DNA of 64,000 nt from the NCBI RefSeq assembly GCF_000585415.1, contig NZ_KK073876.1, forward strand, positions 2,291,810-2,355,809, in the 5' to 3' direction. The number at the start of each line of letters is the position of its first letter. Position 1 is the first letter of the stretch. The notes under the pieces are model-generated. The model did not search any database. It saw only the letters and a program-made list of their open reading frames with translations, and was not told the DNA's origin. The DNA comes from Sphingomonas jaspsi DSM 18422. GTDB lineage: Bacteria > Pseudomonadota > Alphaproteobacteria > Sphingomonadales > Sphingomonadaceae. Of the stretch, positions 55,670-63,917 are shown one piece after another. The position numbers and the translations under genes are program-made.

Positions 55670-57135
55670 TCGGCTACCCCTGCCCGTGCTCTGCCCCGCC
55701 GCAGCACGTCCGCCCCCTCCGCGCCATCGCGGTAGAAGGTGTTGTAGGTGTCGAACGGAATGATTTGCCCCTCACCCGTGACGAAATGGACGCAGCTGCG
55801 CTTCACCGTGCCGAGGTCGAAATTGTAACGGTCGAGGAATTGCAGGATGACGACGCGGAAGCTGTCGGCATAGCTCAATTGCTCCGGCACCATCGCCTGC
55901 GGCAGGCAGCAGAGCAGGCCCGCCAGCTTCTCCTCGGTATTGGCCTGCGCGGTGGCGAGCGACAGCAGGTCCAGAATGCGTTCGCGCAGGGCGGGATAGG
56001 CTTCGTAGCTGATCGTGTTCGGCCCGTTCAGCATCAGTTCGCGCGGCAGCAGGCTGGTGATCGGCGTCACCTTGTCACCGTCGCGCAGGCCATAGGCGAT
56101 ACAGATCTGGTCGGGGTTGCACGGCAGCGGGATGAGGTCGTCGAGGGCGAAGGCTTTCGACTTCGCCACCTCGCGGCGGATTTGCGCCAAGACGATGCGG
56201 TTGGCCTTGGCGTCGAAGCCTTCGTTTCGCCCCGCATCCTGCACCGGCTGGAAGGTGACGCCGCGCACGCATTTCCAGGTCAGGGCATGGTCGACGATGG
56301 CCGCGACTTCCTTATCGTTGACCCCGCGCTTCACCACCGCGACCAGCGTGGTCGACAGGCCGACCCGTTCCAACGCTTCGAGCGCGGCCTGGCGGATGCG
56401 CGAGAGCTTGGCGCCGCGCAGGTTGACCAGCGCGTCGTCGTTGAGGCTGTCGAACTGGAGATAAACTTCGAGGCGGGGCGCATAGGTCGCCAGCCGCTCG
56501 ACGAACTCGGGTTCCTGCGCGATGCGGACGCCGTTGGTGTTGATCATGACATGGCGGATCGGCCGCCGCTTCACCGCGTCGAGGATGTCGAAGAATTGCG
56601 GGTGGATGGTCGGCTCGCCGCCCGACAATTGCAGCAGGTCGGGCTCGCCCTCGCTCGCGACCAGCGCGTCGAGCATCGCCTCGATCTCGGCCAGCGGGCG
56701 GTGGCTGCCATGGAGGTCCTGCGCGGATGCGAAACAGACCGGGCAGGCCAGGTTACAGGCCTGGTTGACCTCGATCAGCGCGAGGCAGCTATGCTGTTCA
56801 TGGTCGGGGCACAGGCCGCAATCGAACGGGCAGCCGGCCTCGGTCCGGGTCTGGGCGGTGAGCGGTCGGTCGCCCGGCTTCAGCCAATCCTGCTGCGAAC
56901 GCCAATAGGCGACGTCGTCGCTGATCAGCGTTTTCTGCACGCCATGGTCGCGGCAGCGCTTGAGGTAGAACACGCCGCCCGCCTCGACGATGACCTTGGC
57001 GGGGACCAGTTCGAGGCAGGTCTCGCACAAGCTCGTCGTCTGGTGATGGAAGATGTAGGGCGCTGCCTTGCGTTCCGCCGCTATGTCAGGCGGGTTGTCG
57101 ATCGCGTCCGCTTCGGTTCCACCAACATAGTCCAT
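55666..57135 (-). CDS. Radical SAM enzyme, tetraether synthase (Tes)/MJ0619-like
   Basis: 489 residues. The SAM cluster cysteines are 127, 131 and 134 in CNLACPVC, followed by LQLSGGEPT. The N-terminal part carries more cysteines: LCETC (37, 40), CRDHG (61) and CPFDCGLC (102, 106, 109), a layout of the archaeal Tes/MJ0619 group in which extra clusters bind there. A PLPCNPDQICIAYG segment and a C-terminal IPFDTYNTFYRD also fit. Those enzymes act on lipids or pterins; the substrate here is unknown. The start is the ATG at 57135, which overlaps the Lgt-like gene by 50 bases. Confidence 0.85.
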   Translation of the reverse strand: MDYVGGTEADAIDNPPDIAAERKAAPYIFHHQTTSLCETCLELVPAKVIVEAGGVFYLKRCRDHGVQKTLISDDVAYWRSQQDWLKPGDRPLTAQTRTEAGCPFDCGLCPDHEQHSCLALIEVNQACNLACPVCFASAQDLHGSHRPLAEIEAMLDALVASEGEPDLLQLSGGEPTIHPQFFDILDAVKRRPIRHVMINTNGVRIAQEPEFVERLATYAPRLEVYLQFDSLNDDALVNLRGAKLSRIRQAALEALERVGLSTTLVAVVKRGVNDKEVAAIVDHALTWKCVRGVTFQPVQDAGRNEGFDAKANRIVLAQIRREVAKSKAFALDDLIPLPCNPDQICIAYGLRDGDKVTPITSLLPRELMLNGPNTISYEAYPALRERILDLLSLATAQANTEEKLAGLLCCLPQAMVPEQLSYADSFRVVILQFLDRYNFDLGTVKRSCVHFVTGEGQIIPFDTYNTFYRDGAEGADVLRRGRARAGVAE

Positions 57136-57808
57136 AGACAACCAGCCCCATCATCAACAGGTGGAAGAGATTAAGCGGCCCCACCAACGGCGGATAGGGC
57201 TTCAGAAACTCCCACGCGAACCGCTGGGCAGCATAGAAGATAATCATCGCGTGGAAAGCGTGATGGGTGGCCCAGTTCATGCCCGCCAAACGCGCACGGA
57301 CATAGGTGATCGCGAAGACGGCCATCGACACGCCTTCGTATAGCTGGACCGGATGGCGACCGATTCCGTCGCCAAGGTCGACCGCCCACGGCAGGCCGGT
57401 CGGCACGCCATAGGTCGCATCGGCGAGCCCGGTGAAAAAGCAGCCCAGCCGACCCACCGCGATGCCCACCGCGATCGGCAGGACGAAGGCACCGCCGGTC
57501 GATACCGTGATGCCGCGCCGCCATTTCCACAGCTCGACCCCGGCAATCCCGCCCGCAAGCGCGCCGGCAACGCTGTGCGACGGCGCGGCGACCAGCATCC
57601 GCAGCGAATTGGCGCTGCCCAGCAGCCACGCCCCCGCAAGCGCCCCGACGGCAAGACTGATGAAGTAACTGGTGTCGGTAATCCGGGACAAGCGTTCGGC
57701 CTCGGCGGGCCAGCGCCGATGCTGCAAGCGCGCGGCCAGCGCCGCTGCCAGCCAAGCGCAAAGGTCGCCGACATAATGGGCCCACAGGGCCGTCGGGACA
57801 TGGATCAT
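57086..57808 (-). CDS. Prolipoprotein diacylglyceryl transferase (Lgt)-like membrane protein
   Basis: 240 residues with about seven helices. The Lgt motifs are partly kept: a histidine in SHSVAGALAGG, GRLGCFFTGLADATYG in place of GR-x-GNF-x-NGE, then HPVQLYEG. The Asn and Glu of the usual motif are Cys and Leu, so it is probably not a normal Lgt. It starts at ATG 57808, 4 bases after the cytochrome gene, and its end overlaps the radical SAM gene. A true lgt should exist elsewhere. Confidence 0.82.
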   Translation of the reverse strand: MIHVPTALWAHYVGDLCAWLAAALAARLQHRRWPAEAERLSRITDTSYFISLAVGALAGAWLLGSANSLRMLVAAPSHSVAGALAGGIAGVELWKWRRGITVSTGGAFVLPIAVGIAVGRLGCFFTGLADATYGVPTGLPWAVDLGDGIGRHPVQLYEGVSMAVFAITYVRARLAGMNWATHHAFHAMIIFYAAQRFAWEFLKPYPPLVGPLNLFHLLMMGLVVYGLCWWNRSGRDRQPA

Positions 57809-57812
57809 GAGG

Positions 57813-58268
57813 TCAGGGCTTGGGGGGAGCGGCCGTCGCTGCCGGGTCGGCAGGCGGCGGCACAATCAGCGGATGCGCCGCGCCCCGATGGCAGGTGTAG
57901 CAGGTTACCGCCGGATTGTTCATGTCGACCTCGAACTTCTGGTTGAGGTCGTGGGTCACCCGCATCATCCAGCGCGCCATTTCCTTTTCACGCTTGGCGT
58001 CAGATGCGAAGTTCAGGCCCGCTCCGTTCGACGCCGGCGCATGGCAATAAGCGCAATTCACCCCCAGGGCGGACGACATGTTGCGCATGATGCCGATCAG
58101 TTGTTCGCGCGGCATGTCGGGCGGCAGCGCCTGAAGGTTCCTTGCTTTCCACGAAGACGGCGGCGGGGGTGGCGGCACGTCCGCGTTGGCCGCGCCATGA
58201 CCGACGGCGATCGCCAACGTCGCGGCCGCGGCGGCGAATAGCAGCTTGCTCGACAGGGCCCTGTTCAT
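57813..58268 (-). CDS. Secreted c-type cytochrome (reaction-centre cytochrome-like)
   Basis: 151 residues. A signal peptide (LLFAAAAATLAIAVGHGAANA) is followed by a Pro-rich linker, then NMSSALGVNCAYCHAPA and VTCYTCHRGAAHP, two CxxCH haem sites. The helix between them has FASDAKREKEMARWMMRVTHDLN (in part). This matches the small cytochromes of the photosynthetic reaction-centre cytochrome family, found also in non-phototrophs. It starts the cassette with the Lgt-like and radical SAM genes. GGAGG precedes the ATG at 58268. Confidence 0.85.
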   Translation of the reverse strand: MNRALSSKLLFAAAAATLAIAVGHGAANADVPPPPPPSSWKARNLQALPPDMPREQLIGIMRNMSSALGVNCAYCHAPASNGAGLNFASDAKREKEMARWMMRVTHDLNQKFEVDMNNPAVTCYTCHRGAAHPLIVPPPADPAATAAPPKP

Positions 58269-58370
58269 GCCCCGCAGCCTCCACCCGCGAGCGGGCTTCG
58301 TCAATGGCGAATTGAACGCGGGCCCGCCCACGCCTATGTCGCCAGCAACCTCATTCATCCGGAGTCATCC

Positions 58371-59558
58371 ATGTCCGCCGATCCGATCGTCATCCTGTCC
58401 TACGCCCGCACGCCGATGGGCAGCTTCCAGGGAAGCCTGTCCGGCGCCACCGCGCCGCAGCTGGGCGCGACGGCGGTCAAGGCGGCGGTCGAACGCGCCG
58501 GCATCGACGGCGATCTGGTCGAGAAAATCTACATGGGCTGCGTCCTGCCCGCCGGCCTCGGCCAGGCCCCGGCGCGTCAGGCGGCGCTGTTCGCCGGCCT
58601 CCCCCGTTCGGTCGAAGCGACCACGGTCAACAAGATGTGCGGATCGGGCATGCAGGCGGCGATCATGGCCGCCGACACGCTGGCGGCGGGCAGCGCCGAC
58701 GTCGTCATCGCGGGCGGCATGGAATCGATGACCAACGCCCCATACCTCAGCCACAAGCATCGCGGCGGCGCACGCATCGGCCATGATGTGCTGAAGGACC
58801 ATATGTTCCTCGACGGGCTGGAAGACGCCTATGAGCCGGGCCGGCTGATGGGCAGCTTCGCCGAGGAAGCGAGCACCGAATATCAGTTCACCCGCGAAGC
58901 GCAGGACGGTTACGCGATCGAAAGCCTTTCGCGAGCCAACGCCGCGATCCAGTCGGGCGCGTTCAAGAAGGAAATCGCGCCCGTCACCATTTCGGGCCGC
59001 AAGGGCGACGAGATCGTCGACACCGACGAACAGCCGGGCAAGGCCAATCCGGGCAAGATCCCGACGCTGAAGCCCGCCTTCGCCAAGGACGGCACCATTA
59101 CCGCCGCGAACGCCTCGTCGATTTCGGATGGCGCCGCCGCGCTGGTGCTGACCCGCCAAAGCGTCGCCGACAGGCTGGGCGTGAAGCCGGTGGCGCGGAT
59201 CGTGTCGCATGCCGCCCACGCCCACGAACCTGCCAAGTTCACTACCGCTCCCGTTCCCGCGCTGCAGAAGGCGATGGCCAAGGCTGGCTGGAGCAAGGAC
59301 GACATCGACCTGTTCGAAGTCAACGAAGCCTTCGCCTGCGTCGCGATGATCGCGATGAAGGACCTCGGCATCGATCACGCCAAGATCAACGTCAACGGCG
59401 GCGCGACCGCACTCGGCCACCCGATCGGCGCAAGCGGCGCACGCATCCTCGCGACCCTGCTCGGCGCGCTCGAGACCCGCGGCCTGAAGCGCGGCATCGC
59501 CAGCCTGTGCATCGGCGGCGGCGAAGCCACCGCGATGGCAGTCGAGCTGGTCGACTGA
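58371..59558 (+). CDS. Acetyl-CoA C-acetyltransferase (thiolase)
   Basis: A 395-residue thiolase with active-site Cys90 in [10 protein letters not shown], the histidine in [15 protein letters not shown] and the second cysteine in CIGGGEATA. It cleaves or forms acetoacetyl-CoA. As leucine breakdown ends in acetoacetate and acetyl-CoA, it fits ivd and mcc, but may serve polyhydroxyalkanoate or beta-oxidation instead. It is divergent from the cytochrome gene. Confidence 0.93.
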   Translation: MSADPIVILSYARTPMGSFQGSLSGATAPQLGATAVKAAVERAGIDGDLVEKIYMGCVLPAGLGQAPARQAALFAGLPRSVEATTVNKMCGSGMQAAIMAADTLAAGSADVVIAGGMESMTNAPYLSHKHRGGARIGHDVLKDHMFLDGLEDAYEPGRLMGSFAEEASTEYQFTREAQDGYAIESLSRANAAIQSGAFKKEIAPVTISGRKGDEIVDTDEQPGKANPGKIPTLKPAFAKDGTITAANASSISDGAAALVLTRQSVADRLGVKPVARIVSHAAHAHEPAKFTTAPVPALQKAMAKAGWSKDDIDLFEVNEAFACVAMIAMKDLGIDHAKINVNGGATALGHPIGASGARILATLLGALETRGLKRGIASLCIGGGEATAMAVELVD

Positions 59559-59562
59559 CGCG

Positions 59563-60225
59563 TCAGGGGTGCTGCAGCATCCCCCGGCGCCACGCCACCC
59601 AATAGGCCGCGACCAGGATCAGGCCGTAGCATCCAGCAAGGAATGCCAGCGGCGTGAACATTGGGGCGTAGGCCAGATGCGACAGCGCGGCCCATGAACC
59701 GAAAACGGTCAGGATCAGTATCATCCCGACCTCGGACGCCTGCGCCCCGACGACGCGCCGGAATTCATCGGTTGTTCGCTGCATCCGGCGCCAGACGACG
59801 GCCATGACGACCGTGGCCAGAACGAGTACCGCCAACGCACCGGCCGGCGCAATCATGCCGTTGGCGCCGCCGACCGCCAGCGCAACGAGGGACAGGCCGA
59901 CCAACAGGCAGGCCAGCGCCGACATCGTGAGATAGCCCCGGTCGTCACGCAGCTCATCCTCGTCGGCAACGTTCAACAGCTTCGACCCGGTCGACGGGTT
60001 GAGCGTGCCTAGTCCGACGAACAGCGCCATCAGCGAATAAATCAGACCTACACCGATCGCGACGACCTGGTCGATTTCCGGTCGCCCGCCAAGGCCTTGT
60101 TCGAGGCCCCGCATGGCCAACATCATGCCTGCCCCGCCGGCCAGCCCACCAAGCACCAGCTGGATCAGCATCTTCACGGTTCGCGACTTGCGCGCGGCAG
60201 GGTCGAGGGTTCGTAGGCCGGTCAT
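59563..60225 (-). CDS. Membrane protein paired with XRE regulator
   Basis: 220 residues with about six helices ([63 protein letters not shown] and others). The loop has [21 protein letters not shown] (in part), seen in similar membrane proteins of sphingomonads. The function is unknown. The ATG at 60225 overlaps the XRE stop (ATGA), so it is translationally coupled. Confidence 0.8.
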   Translation of the reverse strand: MTGLRTLDPAARKSRTVKMLIQLVLGGLAGGAGMMLAMRGLEQGLGGRPEIDQVVAIGVGLIYSLMALFVGLGTLNPSTGSKLLNVADEDELRDDRGYLTMSALACLLVGLSLVALAVGGANGMIAPAGALAVLVLATVVMAVVWRRMQRTTDEFRRVVGAQASEVGMILILTVFGSWAALSHLAYAPMFTPLAFLAGCYGLILVAAYWVAWRRGMLQHP

Positions 60226-60428
60226 GCGTTGGGTTCCCATTGATCGAGGAAAAGGTCGGTCACGGGCACTGCAAAAATCTTCGCCATTCGCAGCGCCAGT
60301 GGGAGGCTGGGATCATATTTGTCGGTCTCGACTGCGTTGACCGTCTGGCGCGAAACGCCGAGCCGGCGGGCAAGCTCGCCCTGGCTCCAGCCTTTCGCTT
60401 CCCGATAATCGCGGATCCGATTCTCCAT
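60222..60428 (-). CDS. Small XRE-family regulator
   Basis: A 68-residue helix-turn-helix protein: RIRDYREAKGWSQGELARRLGVSRQTVNAVETDKYDP (in part), then LRMAKIFAVPVTDLF. It is like YozG/Cro-type regulators that are often coupled to a membrane protein. It has no ribosome binding site: the predicted transcript would start at or next to the ATG. The large palindrome just upstream is probably its own operator. Confidence 0.9.
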   Translation of the reverse strand: MENRIRDYREAKGWSQGELARRLGVSRQTVNAVETDKYDPSLPLALRMAKIFAVPVTDLFLDQWEPNA

Positions 60429-60434
60429 GCGTGA

Positions 60435-60475
60435 ATCATGTGTAAAGAGTTCTTGACTGTCAAGAGCTCTTTACA
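60435..60475 (-). promoter_or_regulatory. Promoter with nested palindromic operator of the XRE gene
   Basis: A 35-base palindrome (60441-60475) with 17-base arms that have a single mismatch. Outer arms TGTAAAGAG/CTCTTTACA flank inner TCTTGAC/GTCAAGA. On the minus strand it holds a -35 TTGACA (60463-60458), a 17-base spacer and a -10-like CATGAT (60440-60435), six bases before the ATG. Confidence 0.75.
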
Positions 60476-60539
60476 GGACGTCGTCGACGAATGAAATTTC
60501 TGCTATGACGCGGGCCTCAACGAAAACAGGGAGAGAGAT

Positions 60540-60986
60540 ATGCGTGTCGTGATGACCTCACTGGCCGTGCTGGCGCTGATGGCGTGCAGCAAGCCTGCCG
60601 ACGCACCGGCCAACGACATCAACTCCGACATGGCCGACACCAATGCGACAATGATGGACGCGAACGCGACCGCGGCGGCCACGCCGGCGGCGCTGGCGGA
60701 CATCAAGTCGACGTCGTGGGAGTTCACGGACAAGGATGGCCAGGCAATCCAGGAATCGGTCGACGAAAACGGCAACTACGTCGCCGTATCGGGCACCAAG
60801 CATATCGACCATGGGACCGCCATAATGAAGGACGGCAAAGCCTGCTTCACCAGCGCCATGACCAAGGAAGGCGAAGTCTGCTGGACGGACCCGATGGCGG
60901 CCATCGGCAATTCGGGTGAAACCACCAGCGACAAGGGCGAAAAGCTGACCGTCAAGCGCGTCGAATATAAAGCGCTGACCATGTAG
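60540..60986 (+). CDS. Small lipoprotein, unknown function
   Basis: 148 residues. The lipoprotein signal ends with lipobox LMAC. The N-terminal mature part is rich in Asn, Asp, Ala and Thr (a linker), then a domain with STSWEFTDKDGQAIQESVDENG, CFTSAMTKEGEVCWTD (two cysteines, likely paired) and KGEKLTVKRVEY. The family is not recognised. GGGAGAGAG precedes the ATG. It is divergent from the XRE gene. Confidence 0.75.
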   Translation: MRVVMTSLAVLALMACSKPADAPANDINSDMADTNATMMDANATAAATPAALADIKSTSWEFTDKDGQAIQESVDENGNYVAVSGTKHIDHGTAIMKDGKACFTSAMTKEGEVCWTDPMAAIGNSGETTSDKGEKLTVKRVEYKALTM

Positions 60987-60999
60987 CGGACGAGGCGTC

Positions 61000-61021
61000 G
61001 GGCGCGGGTCAACCCGCGTCC
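61000..61021. terminator. Stem-loop between convergent genes
   Basis: GGGCGCGGGT (61000-61009) pairs with ACCCGCGTCC (61012-61021) with one G-T pair and a tight loop. There is no T-run. It is placed between the lipoprotein and SH3 genes. Confidence 0.45.
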
Positions 61022-61030
61022 GGCGGCTTG

Positions 61031-61501
61031 CTATTCGACGGTTTCGCCGTCGCTGGTGCCCCAGATTTCGCCCTGCGCCACATAGCCCTCGCGGGCGCCG
61101 AACTGGATATGACACCAGTCGCCGTCGCAATGGTCGATACGACCGACCGCGCCGGCTTCAACACGATAGCGGATCGGTGCGCCGCTATTGGGACGGACGC
61201 GGACGTTGCGCGGGTCACCATCCTTGATGACCGCTGTGCGGCGGTCGCTGAGCAGCGTCACCAGCATCCAGCCCTGTGCGCCTTCCATATCCTCGATCTT
61301 GCGCCAGTTTTCGTGACGCTGGAGCACGCGGACGGGAAGGTCGCGCCGCTTGTAGAGCCAGACGCCCGGATAGTTACGCCCCGGCCCGGTGCGGGTCATC
61401 GCCTCGCCACTGGCGATCGACGCCCAATAAGGCACCGGGCGGTCTTGCGCCGCAGCGGTGGCAGCGACGACGATCAGCGATGCAGCGATCAGCCCCCGCA
61501 C
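61031..61501 (-). CDS. Secreted SH3-like domain protein
   Basis: 156 residues. A signal peptide from a GTG start (RGLIAASLIVVAATAAA) is followed by two bacterial SH3-like repeats: ASIASGEAMTRTGPGRNYPGVWLY with WRKIEDMEGAQGWML, and PRNVRVRPNSGAPIRYRVEAG with WCHIQFGAREGYV. Such domains bind peptidoglycan or proteins. It starts 5 bases after the stop of the next gene, so it is co-transcribed with it. Confidence 0.85.
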   Translation of the reverse strand: MRGLIAASLIVVAATAAAQDRPVPYWASIASGEAMTRTGPGRNYPGVWLYKRRDLPVRVLQRHENWRKIEDMEGAQGWMLVTLLSDRRTAVIKDGDPRNVRVRPNSGAPIRYRVEAGAVGRIDHCDGDWCHIQFGAREGYVAQGEIWGTSDGETVE

Positions 61502-61506
61502 CGCGA

Positions 61507-62913
61507 TCAGGCCCCAGTCAGGATCCGGTCGACCAGCTGCTTCACGGTCGGCACGAACCCGTTCGAATAGAAAGGATCCTGCTTGAACCGGAACGCGGCA
61601 TGGCCGGCGAACATGAGGTTCTGCTCGACATCGCCGCCATGGGCGATGTCCTGCAGCGTCTTCTGGATGCAGAAGCTGCGCGGGTCGGCGAGGCGGCCGG
61701 TGCTGTTCTTCTCATTATCCGCCCAGCTTGAAAAGCTGCACTGCGACAGGCAGCCCATGCAGTCGGCCTGGTCCTTGCGGATCTCCTTGAATTCCTCCGG
61801 CGTGACGAAGATCAGCGTGTCGTCCGGCGTCTTCATCGCTTCGGTATAGCCCGCGCCAAACCATTCGCGGGCGTGCTGAAGGTCGCCCTTCGTGACCCAG
61901 AAATTCTTCTTGGTGCCGACGCCGACGTCGAGTTCGAACGCATGGTCGCCGATCGCTTCCTTGGTGAAGGCGAGCTGGCGTTCGCTGCGTGCTTCGAGGT
62001 TGCGCAGGAACGGGTTGCGCACGGCCGACGAATAGAAACCGGTCGGCGAAAAGCGGTGGAGCAGGACGTCGCCTTCCTCCAGCGTCATCAGCCGCGCCTT
62101 CCATGCGGGCGGGATCGGGCTTTCCTGCGTCAGCAGCGGCCGGGTGCCGAACTGGAACATGATCGAGCCCAGTTCGGGATTGTCGATCCAGTCGTTCCAT
62201 TCGTCGAGCCGCCAAACGCCGCCTGCCATGACGATCGGCACTTCGTCCGAAATGCCGCCTTCGCGCATGGTTTCGCGCAATTCCTTGACGCGCGGATAAG
62301 GGTCCTGCGGTGCACGCGGATCTTCAGCATTCGACAGGCCGTTGTGCCCGCCCGCCAGCCACGGGTCTTCGTAAACCACCGCGCCGAGCAGGTGCGCGAC
62401 CTTCGAATAGGCGCGCTTCCATAGCGCGCGGAAGGCGCGGCCGGAGCTGACGATGGGCAGGTAGTGGACGTTATATTGCGCCGCGATTTCGCTGAGCTTG
62501 TAGGGCATGCCCGCGCCGCAGGTGACACCGGTTACCATGCCCTTGGTACGTTCCAGAACGCCGTGCAGCACGCGCTGCGCACCGCCCATTTCCCATAGCA
62601 CGTTGATGTTGATCGCGCCCTTGCCGCCGGCCATGTCGAAGGCCTTCTTGACCTGCGCGACGGCGCCGTCGATCGCATATTGGATCAGCTCTTCATGGCG
62701 ACCGCGGCGGGTCATTTCGCGGTAGATTTGCGGGACGATGCGGCCGTCGGGGTCATAGCTGTCGGCGTTGACCGCGCTGACCGTGCCGATGCCGCCCGCA
62801 GCAGCCCAGGCGCCGCTCGACGCGTGGTTGGTTGCCGATACGCCCTTGCCGCCCTCGACCAGCGGCCAGACTTCGCGGCCGCCATACAGGATGGGCTTCA
62901 AACCCTTGAACAA
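61507..62913 (-). CDS. Nitronate monooxygenase-like FMN oxidoreductase
   Basis: A 468-residue TIM-barrel flavoprotein of the nitronate monooxygenase (2-nitropropane dioxygenase)/FabK group, longer than usual. It shows GGIGTVSAVNADSYD, TGVTCGAGMPYKLSEIA, LPIVSSGRAFRALWKRA and VPIVMAGGVW. Past the barrel there is a cysteine set, DCMGCLSQCSF and SFCIQ. It starts with a TTG at 62913, with GGAGAGGC upstream. The physiological substrate is unknown. Confidence 0.85.
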   Translation of the reverse strand: MFKGLKPILYGGREVWPLVEGGKGVSATNHASSGAWAAAGGIGTVSAVNADSYDPDGRIVPQIYREMTRRGRHEELIQYAIDGAVAQVKKAFDMAGGKGAININVLWEMGGAQRVLHGVLERTKGMVTGVTCGAGMPYKLSEIAAQYNVHYLPIVSSGRAFRALWKRAYSKVAHLLGAVVYEDPWLAGGHNGLSNAEDPRAPQDPYPRVKELRETMREGGISDEVPIVMAGGVWRLDEWNDWIDNPELGSIMFQFGTRPLLTQESPIPPAWKARLMTLEEGDVLLHRFSPTGFYSSAVRNPFLRNLEARSERQLAFTKEAIGDHAFELDVGVGTKKNFWVTKGDLQHAREWFGAGYTEAMKTPDDTLIFVTPEEFKEIRKDQADCMGCLSQCSFSSWADNEKNSTGRLADPRSFCIQKTLQDIAHGGDVEQNLMFAGHAAFRFKQDPFYSNGFVPTVKQLVDRILTGA

Positions 62914-62982
62914 TTGCCTCTCCGTTCTTGTCTTGCGGCCCCTATAGGACGGTCGAACCGCTTTTGCTCGCAGAAATTTCGC

Positions 62983-63852
62983 TTACGCCGTCAGCACATA
63001 GTCGAGGCCGATGTCGACCGCCGGAGCAGACTGGGTGATGCGGCCGACGCTGATATAATCGACGCCGGTTTCGGCGATGGCGCGGATAGTGTCGAGGTTG
63101 ACCCCGCCCGACGCTTCGAGCGGCACCCGACCTGCCACCAGCGCAACGGCCTCGCGCAATGTGTCGGGTTCCATATTGTCGAGCAGGAAGCGTTCCGCCC
63201 CCGCCTCAAGCGCCGGTTCGATCTGCGCGATCCGGTCGACCTCGACTTGGATCTGCAACCCGCTGTCATAGGCCTTGGCGCGCCGCACCGCCTCGGCCAC
63301 GTCGCCCGCGACGCCGACATGATTGTCCTTGATCAGCAGGCCGTCATCCATCCGCATGCGGTGGTTCTGCGCCCCGCCCATCCGCGCCGCATATTTTTCG
63401 AGCAGGCGCAGGCCCGGGATGGTCTTGCGCGTATCGAGCAGCACCGCTCCGGTGCCCTCGATTGTCTCGACATAGCGCCGCGTCAACGTGGCGATTCCGG
63501 ACAGGTGCTGCAGCGTGTTGAGCGCCGATCGCTCCGCCGCCAGCATCGCCCGCGCATTGCCCTCCAGCTTGAGCAAGACGGTGCCCCCCTCGACCTTGTC
63601 GCCGTCCTGCACGCGCTTCTCGATCCGCACTTCACGGTCGAGCGCGCGGAAAAAGGCGATGGCGAGGTGGATGCCCGCCACAACGATCGGTTCGCGGCAG
63701 TTCATCTCGGCGACGAAGCGCTGCTCGGCGCCGATGGTGGCCTTTGACGTGACATCGCCCCCGGTGCCCAGATCCTCGGCCAGCACCCGCTGGACGAAAT
63801 CGCGCAGGTCGAATTGCGGAAGTTCGAGCGCAACCATTTCCGGCGTATCCAT
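62983..63852 (-). CDS. nadC: Nicotinate-nucleotide pyrophosphorylase (quinolinate phosphoribosyltransferase)
   Basis: A 289-residue enzyme that makes nicotinate mononucleotide from quinolinate in NAD synthesis. It has AEDLGTGGDVTSK, ERSALNTLQHLSGIAT, LDTRKTIPGLRLLEKYA, GAQNHRMRMDDGLLIKDNH (in part), QVEVD, and LEASGGVNLDTI. The ATG at 63852 has GGGGAGA upstream. nadA and nadB are not recognised nearby. Confidence 0.95.
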   Translation of the reverse strand: MDTPEMVALELPQFDLRDFVQRVLAEDLGTGGDVTSKATIGAEQRFVAEMNCREPIVVAGIHLAIAFFRALDREVRIEKRVQDGDKVEGGTVLLKLEGNARAMLAAERSALNTLQHLSGIATLTRRYVETIEGTGAVLLDTRKTIPGLRLLEKYAARMGGAQNHRMRMDDGLLIKDNHVGVAGDVAEAVRRAKAYDSGLQIQVEVDRIAQIEPALEAGAERFLLDNMEPDTLREAVALVAGRVPLEASGGVNLDTIRAIAETGVDYISVGRITQSAPAVDIGLDYVLTA

Positions 63853-63917
63853 CGCGCCACCATCTCCCCTGTTTGACGTCACTGCCCTAGGCCGGGACAG
63901 GAAGCGTGCACAAGGCT

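Noticed and set aside
55765..57174. 469-residue open frame on the plus strand
   Set aside because: Antisense to the radical SAM gene; no domain is visible and the composition is typical of a mirror frame.
62680..63747. 355-residue open frame on the plus strand
   Set aside because: Antisense to the oxidoreductase and nadC genes, both well supported.
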